From the NCBI GenBank assembly GCA_032622095.1, contig CP136063.1:70967980-71031979 (forward strand): a stretch of 64,000 nt of DNA, read 5' to 3'. The notes under the pieces were generated by a model that saw nothing but the letters and a program-made list of their open reading frames with translations, searched no databases and was not told the origin of the DNA. Source of the DNA: Siphonodentalium dalli. Lineage: Eukaryota; Mollusca; Scaphopoda; Gadilida; Siphonodentaliidae. This document shows positions 10,201-24,938 of the stretch, piece by piece. Within the stretch, counting starts at the first letter, position 1, and each line of letters begins with the position of its first letter. A program made the translations under genes and the position numbers.

Positions 10201-13200
10201 GATCTCAAGTGTTTGGACGTGACCCCACCCCTGTCTCGAAATTGGGTGACGGGATTGGGAAAACATCAACCCCTGGTACAAAATGCTAAGTTTGAGGCCC
10301 TGTAACTCCGTTAATTTCCAACGGATTTTAAAATTGTTTCCAGTTTTGTGAGTTGCTGCTGACATAGATTGCATAGTGTAAATTTCATCTGATTTGGAGA
10401 CGGATAACACTTTGATTATTGGAAAGCATATGGGCCCAAATTCAAACTTGACGGCTAAAATCTCCGCCATTTTCCAACGGATTTACGATCTGTTTTCAGC
10501 TTCGAGATCGGCTGATGTTGCAGATGTTATATTCCAAGTTTCATCTGATTCGGAGAAGAATAAAAAATTGGTACCACGGACCACCCCTCCCCAGACCCAC
10601 AATAATGAGCCGACACTGTCAAAAATTGGCCCAACGCGTGCCCTCTTCAGTCCGCACACATTTGCATTTCAGATGACATCGTATGTTCGATATCTTCGGA
10701 GGAGATGTGGTCACAAGCACATGGGCCCAAAATTGCAAAGTTTGACGGCCTGCAATTATTTCAGTTTTCGATGGATTTTCGAAATTCTTTCAGTTTCTAG
10801 ATCGGCTGATGTTGCAGATGATATATTTCAAGTTTCATCTGATTCCGAGAAGAATTAAAAATTGGTACCACGGACCACCCCTCCCCAGACCCACACTAAT
10901 GAAGCGAAACTGGCAAAATTTGGCCCACCGCGTGCCCCCTTCCGTCCGCACACGTTGGCGTGTCAGATGTCATCCTATGTTCGATATCTTCGGAGGAGAT
11001 GTGTACACAAGCACATGGGCCCAAATTGCAAACTTTGAGGGCCCGTAACTCTTGCATTTCTTCTCGGATTTCAAAAATCCTTTCCGGTATGGGTTTGTTT
11101 TCGTTCGGGAAATACATAAACTTAAATAGATGAATGTCAATCAAAATTTTATTTTGCGAAAATGTTGGCCCCCCACCCCAGTGTCAAAATATATGTCCGA
11201 CCCTGTCAAATTTTCCTTCTCTGACTAAACTGACAACTGTCAACACGACTATGAAAACCACATGCAGTTATCTGGAATGATACAAGAGGACAACAGAGTA
11301 CAATCAAATAGAGGTTTGCCAACTATGGGCGGTAACTCCTCAGGGAAAGCGCGGACACAAGTTTTGATGCCCGTGGGCAGTAGGGCATATCGAGGTGTGC
11401 ATACGGTCCAATTTTCGATGCTCTGCTCCTTATAATTTCCGAGATAATAAAATCACATATTTTTATATAAAGGGAGATAACTCCGTGGGATAAACGCGGA
11501 CAATATTCGTTATGAGCCAAAGGCATAAAACTCATTTACCCCAATATACTTACCAATCTTGAGTTTTCTAATCCTAATACTTTCAGATATTAGGGAGTTG
11601 AAAAATAGTATAGTATAATAATAATGAAAAATAATCGAAAAAGGGCCATAACTCTGTCAAAAGATATTGGACCAACATCCGGATACCATTATTTCTAGTA
11701 GACCTTAGATGCCTATATTCGCTAGAGATTTCGCGGTCCTCCTCCCATTAGTGTCTGAGTATTTCCAATTAAACAGAAAACGGCCGCAGTAGAAAAACAA
11801 TATACTTCCTTGGTTACACCATGGAAGTATAATAATAGGGAACAATCATGAGTGGAAAGAATCGCAGTTTATGGACGGAAAATATGAAGTATGGTGATTA
11901 TATGTTGTCCTAACATGTGTAGGTTGATCTCAAGTGTTTGGACGTGACCCCACCCCTGTCTCGAAATTGGGTGACGGGATTGGGAAAACATCAACCCCTG
12001 GTACAAAATGCTAAGTTTGAGGCCCTGTAACTCCGTTAATTTCCAACGGATTTTAAAATTGTTTCCAGTTTTGTGAGTTGCTGCTGACATAGATTGCATA
12101 GTGTAAATTTCATCTGATTTGGAGACGGATAACACTTTGATTATTGGAAAGCATATGGGCCCAAATTCAAACTTGACGGCTAAAATCTCCGCCATTTTCC
12201 AACGGATTTACGATCTGTTTTCAGCTTCGAGATCGGCTGATGTTGCAGATGTTATATTCCAAGTTTCATCTGATTCGGAGAAGAATAAAAAATTGGTACC
12301 ACGGACCACCCCTCCCCAGACCCACAATAATGAGCCGACACTGTCAAAAATTGGCCCAACGCGTGCCCTCTTCAGTCCGCACACATTTGCATTTCAGATG
12401 ACATCGTATGTTCGATATCTTCGGAGGAGATGTGGTCACAAGCACATGGGCCCAAAATTGCAAAGTTTGACGGCCTGCAATTATTTCAGTTTTCGATGGA
12501 TTTTCGAAATTCTTTCAGTTTCTAGATCGGCTGATGTTGCAGATGATATATTTCAAGTTTCATCTGATTCCGAGAAGAATTAAAAATTGGTACCACGGAC
12601 CACCCCTCCCCAGACCCACACTAATGAAGCGAAACTGGCAAAATTTGGCCCACCGCGTGCCCCCTTCCGTCCGCACACGTTGGCGTGTCAGATGTCATCC
12701 TATGTTCGATATCTTCGGAGGAGATGTGTACACAAGCACATGGGCCCAAATTGCAAACTTTGAGGGCCCGTAACTCTTGCATTTCTTCTCGGATTTCAAA
12801 AATCCTTTCCGGTATGGGTTTGTTTTCGTTCGGGAAATACATAAACTTAAATAGATGAATGTCAATCAAAATTTTATTTTGCGAAAATGTTGGCCCCCCA
12901 CCCCAGTGTCAAAATATATGTCCGACCCTGTCAAATTTTCCTTCTCTGACTAAACTGACAACTGTCAACACGACTATGAAAACCACATGCAGTTATCTGG
13001 AATGATACAAGAGGACAACAGAGTACAATCAAATAGAGGTTTGCCAACTATGGGCGGTAACTCCTCAGGGAAAGCACGGACACAAGTTTTGATGCCCGTG
13101 GGCAGTAGGGCATATCGAGGTGTGCATACGGTCCAATTTTCGATGCTCTGCTCCTTATAATTTCCGAGATAATAAAATCACATATTTTTATATAAAGGGA

Positions 13201-16200
13201 GATAACTCCGTGGGATAAACGCGGACAATATTCGTTATGAGCCAAAGGCATAAAACTCATTTACCCCAATATACTTACCAATCTTGAGTTTTCTAATCCT
13301 AATACTTTCAGATATTAGGGAGTTGAAAAATAGTATAGTATAATAATAATGAAAAATAATCGAAAAAGGGCCATAACTCTGTCAAAAGATATTGGACCAA
13401 CATCCGGATACCATTATTTCTAGTAGACCTTAGATGCCTATATTCGCTAGAGATTTCGCGGTCCTCCTCCCATTAGTGTCTGAGTATTTCCAATTAAACA
13501 GAAAACGGCCGCAGTAGAAAAACAATATACTTCCTTGGTTACACCATGGAAGTATAATAATAGGGAACAATCATGAGTGGAAAGAATCGCAGTTTATGGA
13601 CGGAAAATATGAAGTATGGTGATTATATGTTGTCCTAACATGTGTAGGTTGATCTCAAGTGTTTGGACGTGACCCCACCCCTGTCTCGAAATTGGGTGAC
13701 GGGATTGGGAAAACATCAACCCCTGGTACAAAATGCTAAGTTTGAGGCCCTGTAACTCCGTTAATTTCCAACGGATTTTAAAATTGTTTCCAGTTTTGTG
13801 AGTTGCTGCTGACATAGATTGCATAGTGTAAATTTCATCTGATTTGGAGACGGATAACACTTTGATTATTGGAAAGCATATGGGCCCAAATTCAAACTTG
13901 ACGGCTAAAATCTCCGCCATTTTCCAACGGATTTACGATCTGTTTTCAGCTTCGAGATCGGCTGATGTTGCAGATGTTATATTCCAAGTTTCATCTGATT
14001 CGGAGAAGAATAAAAAATTGGTACCACGGACCACCCCTCCCCAGACCCACAATAATGAGCCGACACTGTCAAAAATTGGCCCAACGCGTGCCCTCTTCAG
14101 TCCGCACACATTTGCATTTCAGATGACATCGTATGTTCGATATCTTCGGAGGAGATGTGGTCACAAGCACATGGGCCCAAAATTGCAAAGTTTGACGGCC
14201 TGCAATTATTTCAGTTTTCGATGGATTTTCGAAATTCTTTCAGTTTCTAGATCGGCTGATGTTGCAGATGATATATTTCAAGTTTCATCTGATTCCGAGA
14301 AGAATTAAAAATTAGTACCACGGACCACCCCTCCCCAGACCCACACTAATGAAGCGAAACTGGCAAAATTTGGCCCACCGCGTGCCCCCTTCCGTCCGCA
14401 CACGTTGGCGTGTCAGATGTCATCCTATGTTCGATATCTTCGGAGGAGATGTGTACACAAGCACATGGGCCCAAATTGCAAACTTTGAGGGCCCGTAACT
14501 CTTGCATTTCTTCTCGGATTTCAAAAATCCTTTCCGGTATGGGTTTGTTTTCGTTCGGGAAATACATAAACTTAAATAGATGAATGTCAATCAAAATTTT
14601 ATTTTGCGAAAATGTTGGCCCCCCACCCCAGTGTCAAAATATATGGCCGACCCTGTCAAATTTTCCTTCTCTGACTAAACTGACAACTGTCAACACGACT
14701 ATGAAAACCACATGCAGTTATCTGGAATGATACAAGAGGACAACAGAGTACAATCAAATAGAGGTTTGCCAACTATGGGCGGTAACTCCTCAGGGAAAGC
14801 GCGGACACAAGTTTTGATGCCCGTGGGCAGTAGGGCATATCGAGGTGTGCATACGGTCCAATTTTCGATGCTCTGCTCCTTATAATTTCCGAGATAATAA
14901 AATCACATATTTTTATATAAAGGGAGATAACTCCGTGGGATAAACGCGGACAATATTCGTTATGAGCCAAAGGCATAAAACTCATTTACCCCAATATACT
15001 TACCAATCTTGAGTTTTCTAATCCTAATACTTTCAGATATTAGGGAGTTGAAAAATAGTATAGTATAATAATAATGAAAAATAATCGAAAAAGGGCCATA
15101 ACTCTGTCAAAAGATATTGGACCAACATCCGGATACCATTATTTCTAGTAGACCTTAGATGCCTATATTCGCTAGAGATTTCGCGGTCCTCCTCCCATTA
15201 GTGTCTGAGTATTTCCAATTAAACAGAAAACGGCCGCAGTAGAAAAACAATATACTTCCTTGGTTACACCATGGAAGTATAATAATAGGGAACAATCATG
15301 AGTGGAAAGAATCGCAGTTTATGGACGGAAAATATGAAGTATGGTGATTATATGTTGTCCTAACATGTGTAGGTTGATCTCAAGTGTTTGGACGTGACCC
15401 CACCCCTGTCTCGAAATTGGGTGACGGGATTGGGAAAACATCAACCCCTGGTACAAAATGCTAAGTTTGAGGCCCTGTAACTCCGTTAATTTCCAACGGA
15501 TTTTAAAATTGTTTCCAGTTTTGTGAGTTGCTGCTGACATAGATTGCATAGTGTAAATTTCATCTGATTTGGAGACGGATAACACTTTGATTATTGGAAA
15601 GCATATGGGCCCAAATTCAAACTTGACGGCTAAAATCTCCGCCATTTTCCAACGGATTTACGATCTGTTTTCAGCTTCGAGATCGGCTGATGTTGCAGAT
15701 GTTATATTCCAAGTTTCATCTGATTCGGAGAAGAATAAAAAATTGGTACCACGGACCACCCCTCCCCAGACCCACAATAATGAGCCGACACTGTCAAAAA
15801 TTGGCCCAACGCGTGCCCTCTTCAGTCCGCACACATTTGCATTTCAGATGACATCGTATGTTCGATATCTTCGGAGGAGATGTGGTCACAAGCACATGGG
15901 CCCAAAATTGCAAAGTTTGACGGCCTGCAATTATTTCAGTTTTCGATGGATTTTCGAAATTCTTTCAGTTTCTAGATCGGCTGATGTTGCAGATGATATA
16001 TTTCAAGTTTCATCTGATTCCGAGAAGAATTAAAAATTGGTACCACGGACCACCCCTCCCCAGACCCACACTAATGAAGCGAAACTGGCAAAATTTGGCC
16101 CACCGCGTGCCCCCTTCCGTCCGCACACGTTGGCGTGTCAGATGTCATCCTATGTTCGATATCTTCGGAGGAGATGTGTACACAAGCACATGGGCCCAAA

Positions 16201-19200
16201 TTGCAAACTTTGAGGGCCCGTAACTCTTGCATTTCTTCTCGGATTTCAAAAATCCTTTCCGGTATGGGTTTGTTTTCGTTCGGGAAATACATAAACTTAA
16301 ATAGATGAATGTCAATCAAAATTTTATTTTGCGAAAATGTTGGCCCCCCACCCCAGTGTCAAAATATATGTCCGACCCTGTCAAATTTTCCTTCTCTGAC
16401 TAAACTGACAACTGTCAACACGACTATGAAAACCACATGCAGTTATCTGGAATGATACAAGAGGACAACAGAGTACAATCAAATAGAGGTTTGCCAACTA
16501 TGGGCGGTAACTCCTCAGGGAAAGCGCGGACACAAGTTTTGATGCCCGTGGGCAGTAGGGCATATCGAGGTGTGCATACGGTCCAATTTTCGATGCTCTG
16601 CTCCTTATAATTTCCGAGATAATAAAATCACATATTTTTATATAAAGGGAGATAACTCCGTGGGATAAACGCGGACAATATTCGTTATGAGCCAAAGGCA
16701 TAAAACTCATTTACCCCAATATACTTACCAATCTTGAGTTTTCTAATCCTAATACTTTCAGATATTAGGGAGTTGAAAAATAGTATAGTATAATAATAAT
16801 GAAAAATAATCGAAAAAGGGCCATAACTCTGTCAAAAGATATTGGACCAACATCCGGATACCATTATTTCTAGTAGACCTTAGATGCCTATATTCGCTAG
16901 AGATTTCGCGGTCCTCCTCCCATTAGTGTCTGAGTATTTCCAATTAAACAGAAAACGGCCGCAGTAGAAAAACAATATACTTCCTTGGTTACACCATGGA
17001 AGTATAATAATAGGGAACAATCATGAGTGGAAAGAATCGCAGTTTATGGACGGAAAATATGAAGTATGGTGATTATATGTTGTCCTAACATGTGTAGGTT
17101 GATCTCAAGTGTTTGGACGTGACCCCACCCCTGTCTCGAAATTGGGTGACGGGATTGGGAAAACATCAACCCCTGGTACAAAATGCTAAGTTTGAGGCCC
17201 TGTAACTCCGTTAATTTCCAACGGATTTTAAAATTGTTTCCAGTTTTGTGAGTTGCTGCTGACATAGATTGCATAGTGTAAATTTCATCTGATTTGGAGA
17301 CGGATAACACTTTGATTATTGGAAAGCATATGGGCCCAAATTCAAACTTGACGGCTAAAATCTCCGCCATTTTCCAACGGATTTACGATCTGTTTTCAGC
17401 TTCGAGATCGGCTGATGTTGCAGATGTTATATTCCAAGTTTCATCTGATTCGGAGAAGAATAAAAAATTGGTACCACGGACCACCCCTCCCCAGACCCAC
17501 AATAATGAGCCGACACTGTCAAAAATTGGCCCAACGCGTGCCCTCTTCAGTCCGCACACATTTGCATTTCAGATGACATCGTATGTTCGATATCTTCGGA
17601 GGAGATGTGGTCACAAGCACATGGGCCCAAAATTGCAAAGTTTGACGGCCTGCAATTATTTCAGTTTTCGATGGATTTTCGAAATTCTTTCAGTTTCTAG
17701 ATCGGCTGATGTTGCAGATGATATATTTCAAGTTTCATCTGATTCCGAGAAGAATTAAAAATTAGTACCACGGACCACCCCTCCCCAGACCCACACTAAT
17801 GAAGCGAAACTGGCAAAATTTGGCCCACCGCGTGCCCCCTTCCGTCCGCACACGTTGGCGTGTCAGATGTCATCCTATGTTCGATATCTTCGGAGGAGAT
17901 GTGTACACAAGCACATGGGCCCAAATTGCAAACTTTGAGGGCCCGTAACTCTTGCATTTCTTCTCGGATTTCAAAAATCCTTTCCGGTATGGGTTTGTTT
18001 TCGTTCGGGAAATACATAAACTTAAATAGATGAATGTCAATCAAAATTTTATTTTGCGAAAATGTTGGCCCCCCACCCCAGTGTCAAAATATATGTCCGA
18101 CCCTGTCAAATTTTCCTTCTCTGACTAAACTGACAACTGTCAACACGACTATGAAAACCACATGCAGTTATCTGGAATGATACAAGAGGACAACAGAGTA
18201 CAATCAAATAGAGGTTTGCCAACTATGGGCGGTAACTCCTCAGGGAAAGCGCGGACACAAGTTTTGATGCCCGTGGGCAGTAGGGCATATCGAGGTGTGC
18301 ATACGGTCCAATTTTCGATGCTCTGCTCCTTATAATTTCCGAGATAATAAAATCACATATTTTTATATAAAGGGAGATAACTCCGTGGGATAAACGCGGA
18401 CAATATTCGTTATGAGCCAAAGGCATAAAACTCATTTACCCCAATATACTTACCAATCTTGAGTTTTCTAATCCTAATACTTTCAGATATTAGGGAGTTG
18501 AAAAATAGTATAGTATAATAATAATGAAAAATAATCGAAAAAGGGCCATAACTCTGTCAAAAGATATTGGACCAACATCCGGATACCATTATTTCTAGTA
18601 GACCTTAGATGCCTATATTCGCTAGAGATTTCGCGGTCCTCCTCCCATTAGTGTCTGAGTATTTCCAATTAAACAGAAAACGGCCGCAGTAGAAAAACAA
18701 TATACTTCCTTGGTTACACCATGGAAGTATAATAATAGGGAACAATCATGAGTGGAAAGAATCGCAGTTTATGGACGGAAAATATGAAGTATGGTGATTA
18801 TATGTTGTCCTAACATGTGTAGGTTGATCTCAAGTGTTTGGACGTGACCCCACCCCTGTCTCGAAATTGGGTGACGGGATTGGGAAAACATCAACCCCTG
18901 GTACAAAATGCTAAGTTTGAGGCCCTGTAACTCCGTTAATTTCCAACGGATTTTAAAATTGTTTCCAGTTTTGTGAGTTGCTGCTGACATAGATTGCATA
19001 GTGTAAATTTCATCTGATTTGGAGACGGATAACACTTTGATTATTGGAAAGCATATGGGCCCAAATTCAAACTTGACGGCTAAAATCTCCGCCATTTTCC
19101 AACGGATTTACGATCTGTTTTCAGCTTCGAGATCGGCTGATGTTGCAGATGTTATATTCCAAGTTTCATCTGATTCGGAGAAGAATAAAAAATTGGTACC

Positions 19201-22149
19201 ACGGACCACCCCTCCCCAGACCCACAATAATGAGCCGACACTGTCAAAAATTGGCCCAACGCGTGCCCTCTTCAGTCCGCACACATTTGCATTTCAGATG
19301 ACATCGTATGTTCGATATCTTCGGAGGAGATGTGGTCACAAGCACATGGGCCCAAAATTGCAAAGTTTGACGGCCTGCAATTATTTCAGTTTTCGATGGA
19401 TTTTCGAAATTCTTTCAGTTTCTAGATCGGCTGATGTTGCAGATGATATATTTCAAGTTTCATCTGATTCCGAGAAGAATTAAAAATTGGTACCACGGAC
19501 CACCCCTCCCCAGACCCACACTAATGAAGCGAAACTGGCAAAATTTGGCCCACCGCGTGCCCCCTTCCGTCCGCACACGTTGGCGTGTCAGATGTCATCC
19601 TATGTTCGATATCTTCGGAGGAGATGTGTACACAAGCACATGGGCCCAAATTGCAAACTTTGAGGGCCCGTAACTCTTGCATTTCTTCTCGGATTTCAAA
19701 AATCCTTTCCGGTATGGGTTTGTTTTCGTTCGGGAAATACATAAACTTAAATAGATGAATGTCAATCAAAATTTTATTTTGCGAAAATGTTGGCCCCCCA
19801 CCCCAGTGTCAAAATATATGTCCGACCCTGTCAAATTTTCCTTCTCTGACTAAACTGACAACTGTCAACACGACTATGAAAACCACATGCAGTTATCTGG
19901 AATGATACAAGAGGACAACAGAGTACAATCAAATAGAGGTTTGCCAACTATGGGCGGTAACTCCTCAGGGAAAGCGCGGACACAAGTTTTGATGCCCGTG
20001 GGCAGTAGGGCATATCGAGGTGTGCATACGGTCCAATTTTCGATGCTCTGCTCCTTATAATTTCCGAGATAATAAAATCACATATTTTTATATAAAGGGA
20101 GATAACTCCGTGGGATAAACGCGGACAATATTCGTTATGAGCCAAAGGCATAAAACTCATTTACCCCAATATACTTACCAATCTTGAGTTTTCTAATCCT
20201 AATACTTTCAGATATTAGGGAGTTGAAAAATAGTATAGTATAATAATAATGAAAAATAATCGAAAAAGGGCCATAACTCTGTCAAAAGATATTGGACCAA
20301 CATCCGGATACCATTATTTCTAGTAGACCTTAGATGCCTATATTCGCTAGAGATTTCGCGGTCCTCCTCCCACTAGTGTCTGAGTATTTCCAATTAAACA
20401 GAAAACGGCCGCAGTAGAAAAACAATATACTTCCTTGGTTACACCATGGAAGTATAATAATAGGGAACAATCATGAGTGGAAAGAATCGCAGTTTATGGA
20501 CGGAAAATATGAAGTATGGTGATTATATGTTGTCCTAACATGTGTAGGTTGATCTCAAGTGTTTGGACGTGACCCCACCCCTGTCTCGAAATTGGGTGAC
20601 GGGATTGGGAAAACATCAACCCCTGGTACAAAATGCTAAGTTTGAGGCCCTGTAACTCCGTTAATTTCCAACGGATTTTAAAATTGTTTCCAGTTTTGTG
20701 AGTTGCTGCTGACATAGATTGCATAGTGTAAATTTCATCTGATTTGGAGACGGATAACACTTTGATTATTGGAAAGCATATGGGCCCAAATTCAAACTTG
20801 ACGGCTAAAATCTCCGCCATTTTCCAACGGATTTACGATCTGTTTTCAGCTTCGAGATCGGCTGATGTTGCAGATGTTATATTCCAAGTTTCATCTGATT
20901 CGGAGAAGAATAAAAAATTGGTACCACGGACCACCCCTCCCCAGACCCACAATAATGAGCCGACACTGTCAAAAATTGGCCCAACGCGTGCCCTCTTCAG
21001 TCCGCACACATTTGCATTTCAGATGACATCGTATGTTCGATATCTTCGGAGGAGATGTGGTCACAAGCACATGGGCCCAAAATTGCAAAGTTTGACGGCC
21101 TGCAATTATTTCAGTTTTCGATGGATTTTCGAAATTCTTTCAGTTTCTAGATCGGCTGATGTTGCAGATGATATATTTCAAGTTTCATCTGATTCCGAGA
21201 AGAATTAAAAATTGGTACCACGGACCACCCCTCCCCAGACCCACACTAATGAAGCGAAACTGGCAAAATTTGGCCCACCGCGTGCCCCCTTCCGTCCGCA
21301 CACGTTGGCGTGTCAGATGTCATCCTATGTTCGATATCTTCGGAGGAGATGTGTACACAAGCACATGGGCCCAAATTGCAAACTTTGAGGGCCCGTAACT
21401 CTTGCATTTCTTCTCGGATTTCAAAAATCCTTTCCGGTATGGGTTTGTTTTCGTTCGGGAAATACATAAACTTAAATAGATGAATGTCAATCAAAATTTT
21501 ATTTTGCGAAAATGTTGGCCCCCCACCCCAGTGTCAAAATATATGTCCGACCCTGTCAAATTTTCCTTCTCTGACTAAACTGACAACTGTCAACACGACT
21601 ATGAAAACCACATGCAGTTATCTGGAATGATACAAGAGGACAACAGAGTACAATCAAATAGAGGTTTGCCAACTATGGGCGGTAACTCCTCAGGGAAAGC
21701 GCGGACACAAGTTTTGATGCCCGTGGGCAGTAGGGCATATCGAGGTGTGCATACGGTCCAATTTTCGATGCTCTGCTCCTTATAATTTCCGAGATAATAA
21801 AATCACATATTTTTATATAAAGGGAGATAACTCCGTGGGATAAACGCGGACAATATTCGTTATGAGCCAAAGGCATAAAACTCATTTACCCCAATATACT
21901 TACCAATCTTGAGTTTTCTAATCCTAATACTTTCAGATATTAGGGAGTTGAAAAATAGTATAGTATAATAATAATGAAAAATAATCGAAAAAGGGCCATA
22001 ACTCTGTCAAAAGATATTGGACCAACATCCGGATACCATTATTTCTAGTAGACCTTAGATGCCTATATTCGCTAGAGATTTCGCGGTCCTCCTCCCATTA
22101 GTGTCTGAGTATTTCCAATTAAACAGAAAACGGCCGCAGTAGAAAAACA

Positions 22150-22160
22150 ATATACTTCCT
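22150..22160. repeat. 11-bp direct repeat at left edge of the 28-kb island
   Basis: ATATACTTCCT is the last sequence belonging to array 1. The identical 11-mer opens array 2 at 50337-50347. It lies in the left arm of the unit hairpin. It may be a target-site duplication or microhomology at a repaired break; the sequence alone does not separate the two. Confidence 0.75.
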
Positions 22161-22340
22161 GGCTACGATATAACGGATCTGACCTTACCCGGCCCGCCAG
22201 ATAGAGCGCGCAAACGCGCTGAGATCGGCGCTGTAGCTAATTACGCTCCAGATTCGGCGCGCGTATCGGAACGGTGTGCGACGAGAGCGCAGTGCTTATG
22301 AACGCATCGCTGTATGCGTGAGACTGTTCTTATTTCGGTC
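22161..22340. other. Short CpG-rich, GC-rich segment at the array boundary
   Basis: About 180 bp contain many CpG dinucleotides, including GCGCGCAAACGCGC, CGGCGCGCGTATCGG and GACGAGAGCGCAG, whereas the following kilobases are AT-rich. It abuts the truncated array directly. A GCGCG/CGCGC inverted repeat sits at 22206-22219. There is no long open frame and no recognised element. It may be the edge of an inserted element or a small CpG island. Confidence 0.5.
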
Positions 22341-24938
22341 CTATCTGGTTGTTCTGTTGAGGACATGGTATGCACGGGCTATGCATTATTCCAATAAAGA
22401 GCGTTCATCGCAAGTTAATGGTAAAATATATGTTCAAATAGGACGCCTGTTTTTTTAAATAATTTTTGACGGGCTGTCCCCGACACAACACAATGCAAAA
22501 TATATGTCTACCTTACTTTGGGCATCAATATAATACAGTATGGTTATATTGAATCATATGTTCCCGACTGTTATATGCTATTTTAACATTGCATGATGTT
22601 GTGTTGGCAAGGCAAATTTCGGAATAGTATTAGCTTGATGCCAATACATAGCATTGTATACAACCTACATGTACATCGTGACTATATTTATCACATAATT
22701 AACTCACAAAATCAGCTTCATAATTATTGGTAAGACACACGTTTAATATTAGCGCATGCGATGACGTCACGCCGAAGATTTTCCACTAATTGATAGAGAT
22801 TCTCATATTTACCCCAAAACTCCCACTTTATTTAACTAAAATGCATAACAATAAAAAAAACTAGGAGATATATAGTCAGGGGAATTTCGCACAATTGACC
22901 TCACCACCCCAAATACAAATATAAGTCTTATATCGTGTCTTTTTTTTAAACATATTTTATTGTAATATAATATTACAAGAGGGATAGGGGCACAAATTTT
23001 AACAACTTACACCCACCTCTCTCCCATTAACATTTTAACAAATACAACGTAGATGACGAAGATAACATATATACGGGATGACGTTTTGTGTGTTTCTAAT
23101 TGCTGTCTTTATGGTGGTGAGGTTAATTGTACCAAATACAAGTGTATAGAGTTATTCACCTTCCATCAAAACTAACTGACTGGCTCTTAGTCCAGATAGG
23201 TGTTTGTCTGTTCTCGAACAAATTCCTATGAGTTTACTCAATATAACACAATCATGCCTCGTGGTACAACCAGATAGTCGTATACCCAAGGGGCATCATT
23301 ATAAATCACTTTGCTGTACTATTGTAGGCCGAGTTGGGTGGTCAAAGGAAGCACATGACCCACGAACAATGGTAGTCTGTCCTCATTCCCATATTCCAGC
23401 ATACATGCCAGTGGACTGTTATCTTCTTAACATTGCATTTTGTTGAGTTGTGGGAGGCAAATATCGAAATATTATAAGTTGTATGTCGATAAAGAGCGTT
23501 TATAACTAATATACTTCCCGTGAGTGGAAACTGATTTCTAAATTACACACACACCGGATTGTCCTAGTTTGTCTGAAACTTTGGTTTCAGTCTTTCACAG
23601 TTAAATGCAGGAGAACACTATGAACATTATTATACTGATGTACATGTATACATACCATACGACCATAGTTGAATATAATTCATGTAAATATATATATTAT
23701 GCATTGTAAATAGATGCACAAATTTTGTTAATGAAATGCCGGCTGCGATGGGACACCCGGGAACAGACACGCGTCAGACGAAATTATCACTTCATGGTCA
23801 TTAGCCAATGTAATTGACACCTCCCGGTGGACCAATATAAATCGCCCGAGTGTACACAACAGATTAAAATATGCTAACAGTCAGTCAACGATGGTGTGAT
23901 ATAATAACCACACACTGGTTAAATGGTCTTGCTAATTTGCTATGATGCTGGTGGGATCAGGTGAACTGTCATGCTGCTGATATGGCGAACTGATGCTGCT
24001 AAGACCACATGACCAAATAACCAGTGTTAAATGAATATTTATAGCAATGAAGAGCGGCGATCATCATCTATACACACCCACACCAATCTATATCGAAACG
24101 GACATCGAGACAACAAGGTGACACCCGTCAGGTCACGGGCGCGTCGACAGGGATGTGAGCTATGGTAACTCCGTGTGTGTCAATAGTTGTGGGAGCAGGC
24201 CACAGCGGTGAAAGTGACAACCTTACTATAAGTGTGACACAGTGCATGTATGTCATAGGTGAGATAGAGCTGATTTCAAGGTTCAGTCATTGCAAGGCAA
24301 ACACTTTCCATCCCGGTTAAGTTATCCTGCTAATTTGATCTGATGCTGGTGGGTCCTGCTGACTTGCCATTGTGCTGGTAGTGACAAATATTGGTGTTAA
24401 GAAATTGTTCCGTTATTGTATATATATCCAGACACTGCAACATGTATGTTCCGAAAGAATAACGGTACATTTTCTTAACAGAATCAGTTTACCATATCAG
24501 CATATTTCAACTCCGTGGTATTCCCACCAGCATCGTAGCAAATCAACAAGACTACTTAAATTCGGGATATCTCACTGACGTACATGTGCACGTACGCATC
24601 GACATTAACATTTGAGTTTGTTTATGTGTCTATATTACATTTTACTGTTTAATTTAGGTTTTGTGCGCCCATATGGTATTATAGAAATATATCACAAGAT
24701 TACATAAAATAAAAGCTTCCTCCATATAGGCGGCATATGAATTATTTTAATAAACGCCATGCTGTCTCCAAATTTATGCGAATGTCACGCAGCGCGGACA
24801 TACGTAGTTTGCATGCAGGAGTTACTGTTCCTTTAGATATATAAAATAAAAGTTAATTCCACTTATCCCACAATATTACGAGGCAATTTCACAATTATAT
24901 TATTTATATGTCGTTCCTTTAGAATACTCTCATTATCC
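22341..24938. other. AT-rich non-coding stretch with weak internal duplications
   Basis: No gene could be supported. Two old direct repeats are visible. About 22565-22645 resembles 23408-23490 (GACTGTTAT, TTAACATTGCAT, GGCAAAT.TCG.AATA). About 23918-23980 resembles 24318-24380 (TGCTAATTTG, TGATGCTGGTGGG). The motif ATAAAGAGCGTT occurs at 22394 and 23490, the latter just before ATATACTTCC at 23508, a half-hairpin-like match to the array hairpin. Short frames here look random. Confidence 0.5.

Larger units (their letters stand above)
3011..22160 (+). repeat. 1725-bp macrosatellite, array 1 (11 units plus 175-bp stub)
   Basis: With the phase set at CGAAAAAGGGCCATAACTC, full units begin at 3011, 4736, 6461, 8186, 9911, 11636, 13361, 15086, 16811, 18536 and 20261; a stub runs from 21986 to 22160. 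Every spacing is exactly 1725 bp, so there are no indels. By eye I found only a handful of substitutions: A for T at 3429 and 5154 (units 1 and 2); A at 8601 (unit 4); A at 13076 (unit 6); A at 14314 and 17764 (units 7 and 9); G at 14646 (unit 7); C at 20373 (unit 11). The unit contains molluscan-type phrases (GGGAGATAACTCC at 4572 in unit 1). It also encodes short frames, the longest 154 codons, that are open in every unit, but these follow the internal sub-repeats and I do not consider them genes. The array ends abruptly inside the unit's hairpin. Confidence 0.97.

Noticed and set aside
22394-22406. AATAAAGAGCGTT read as a polyadenylation signal or histone downstream element
   Set aside because: AATAAA is present, but there are no upstream coding exons and no histone stem-loop near any copy.
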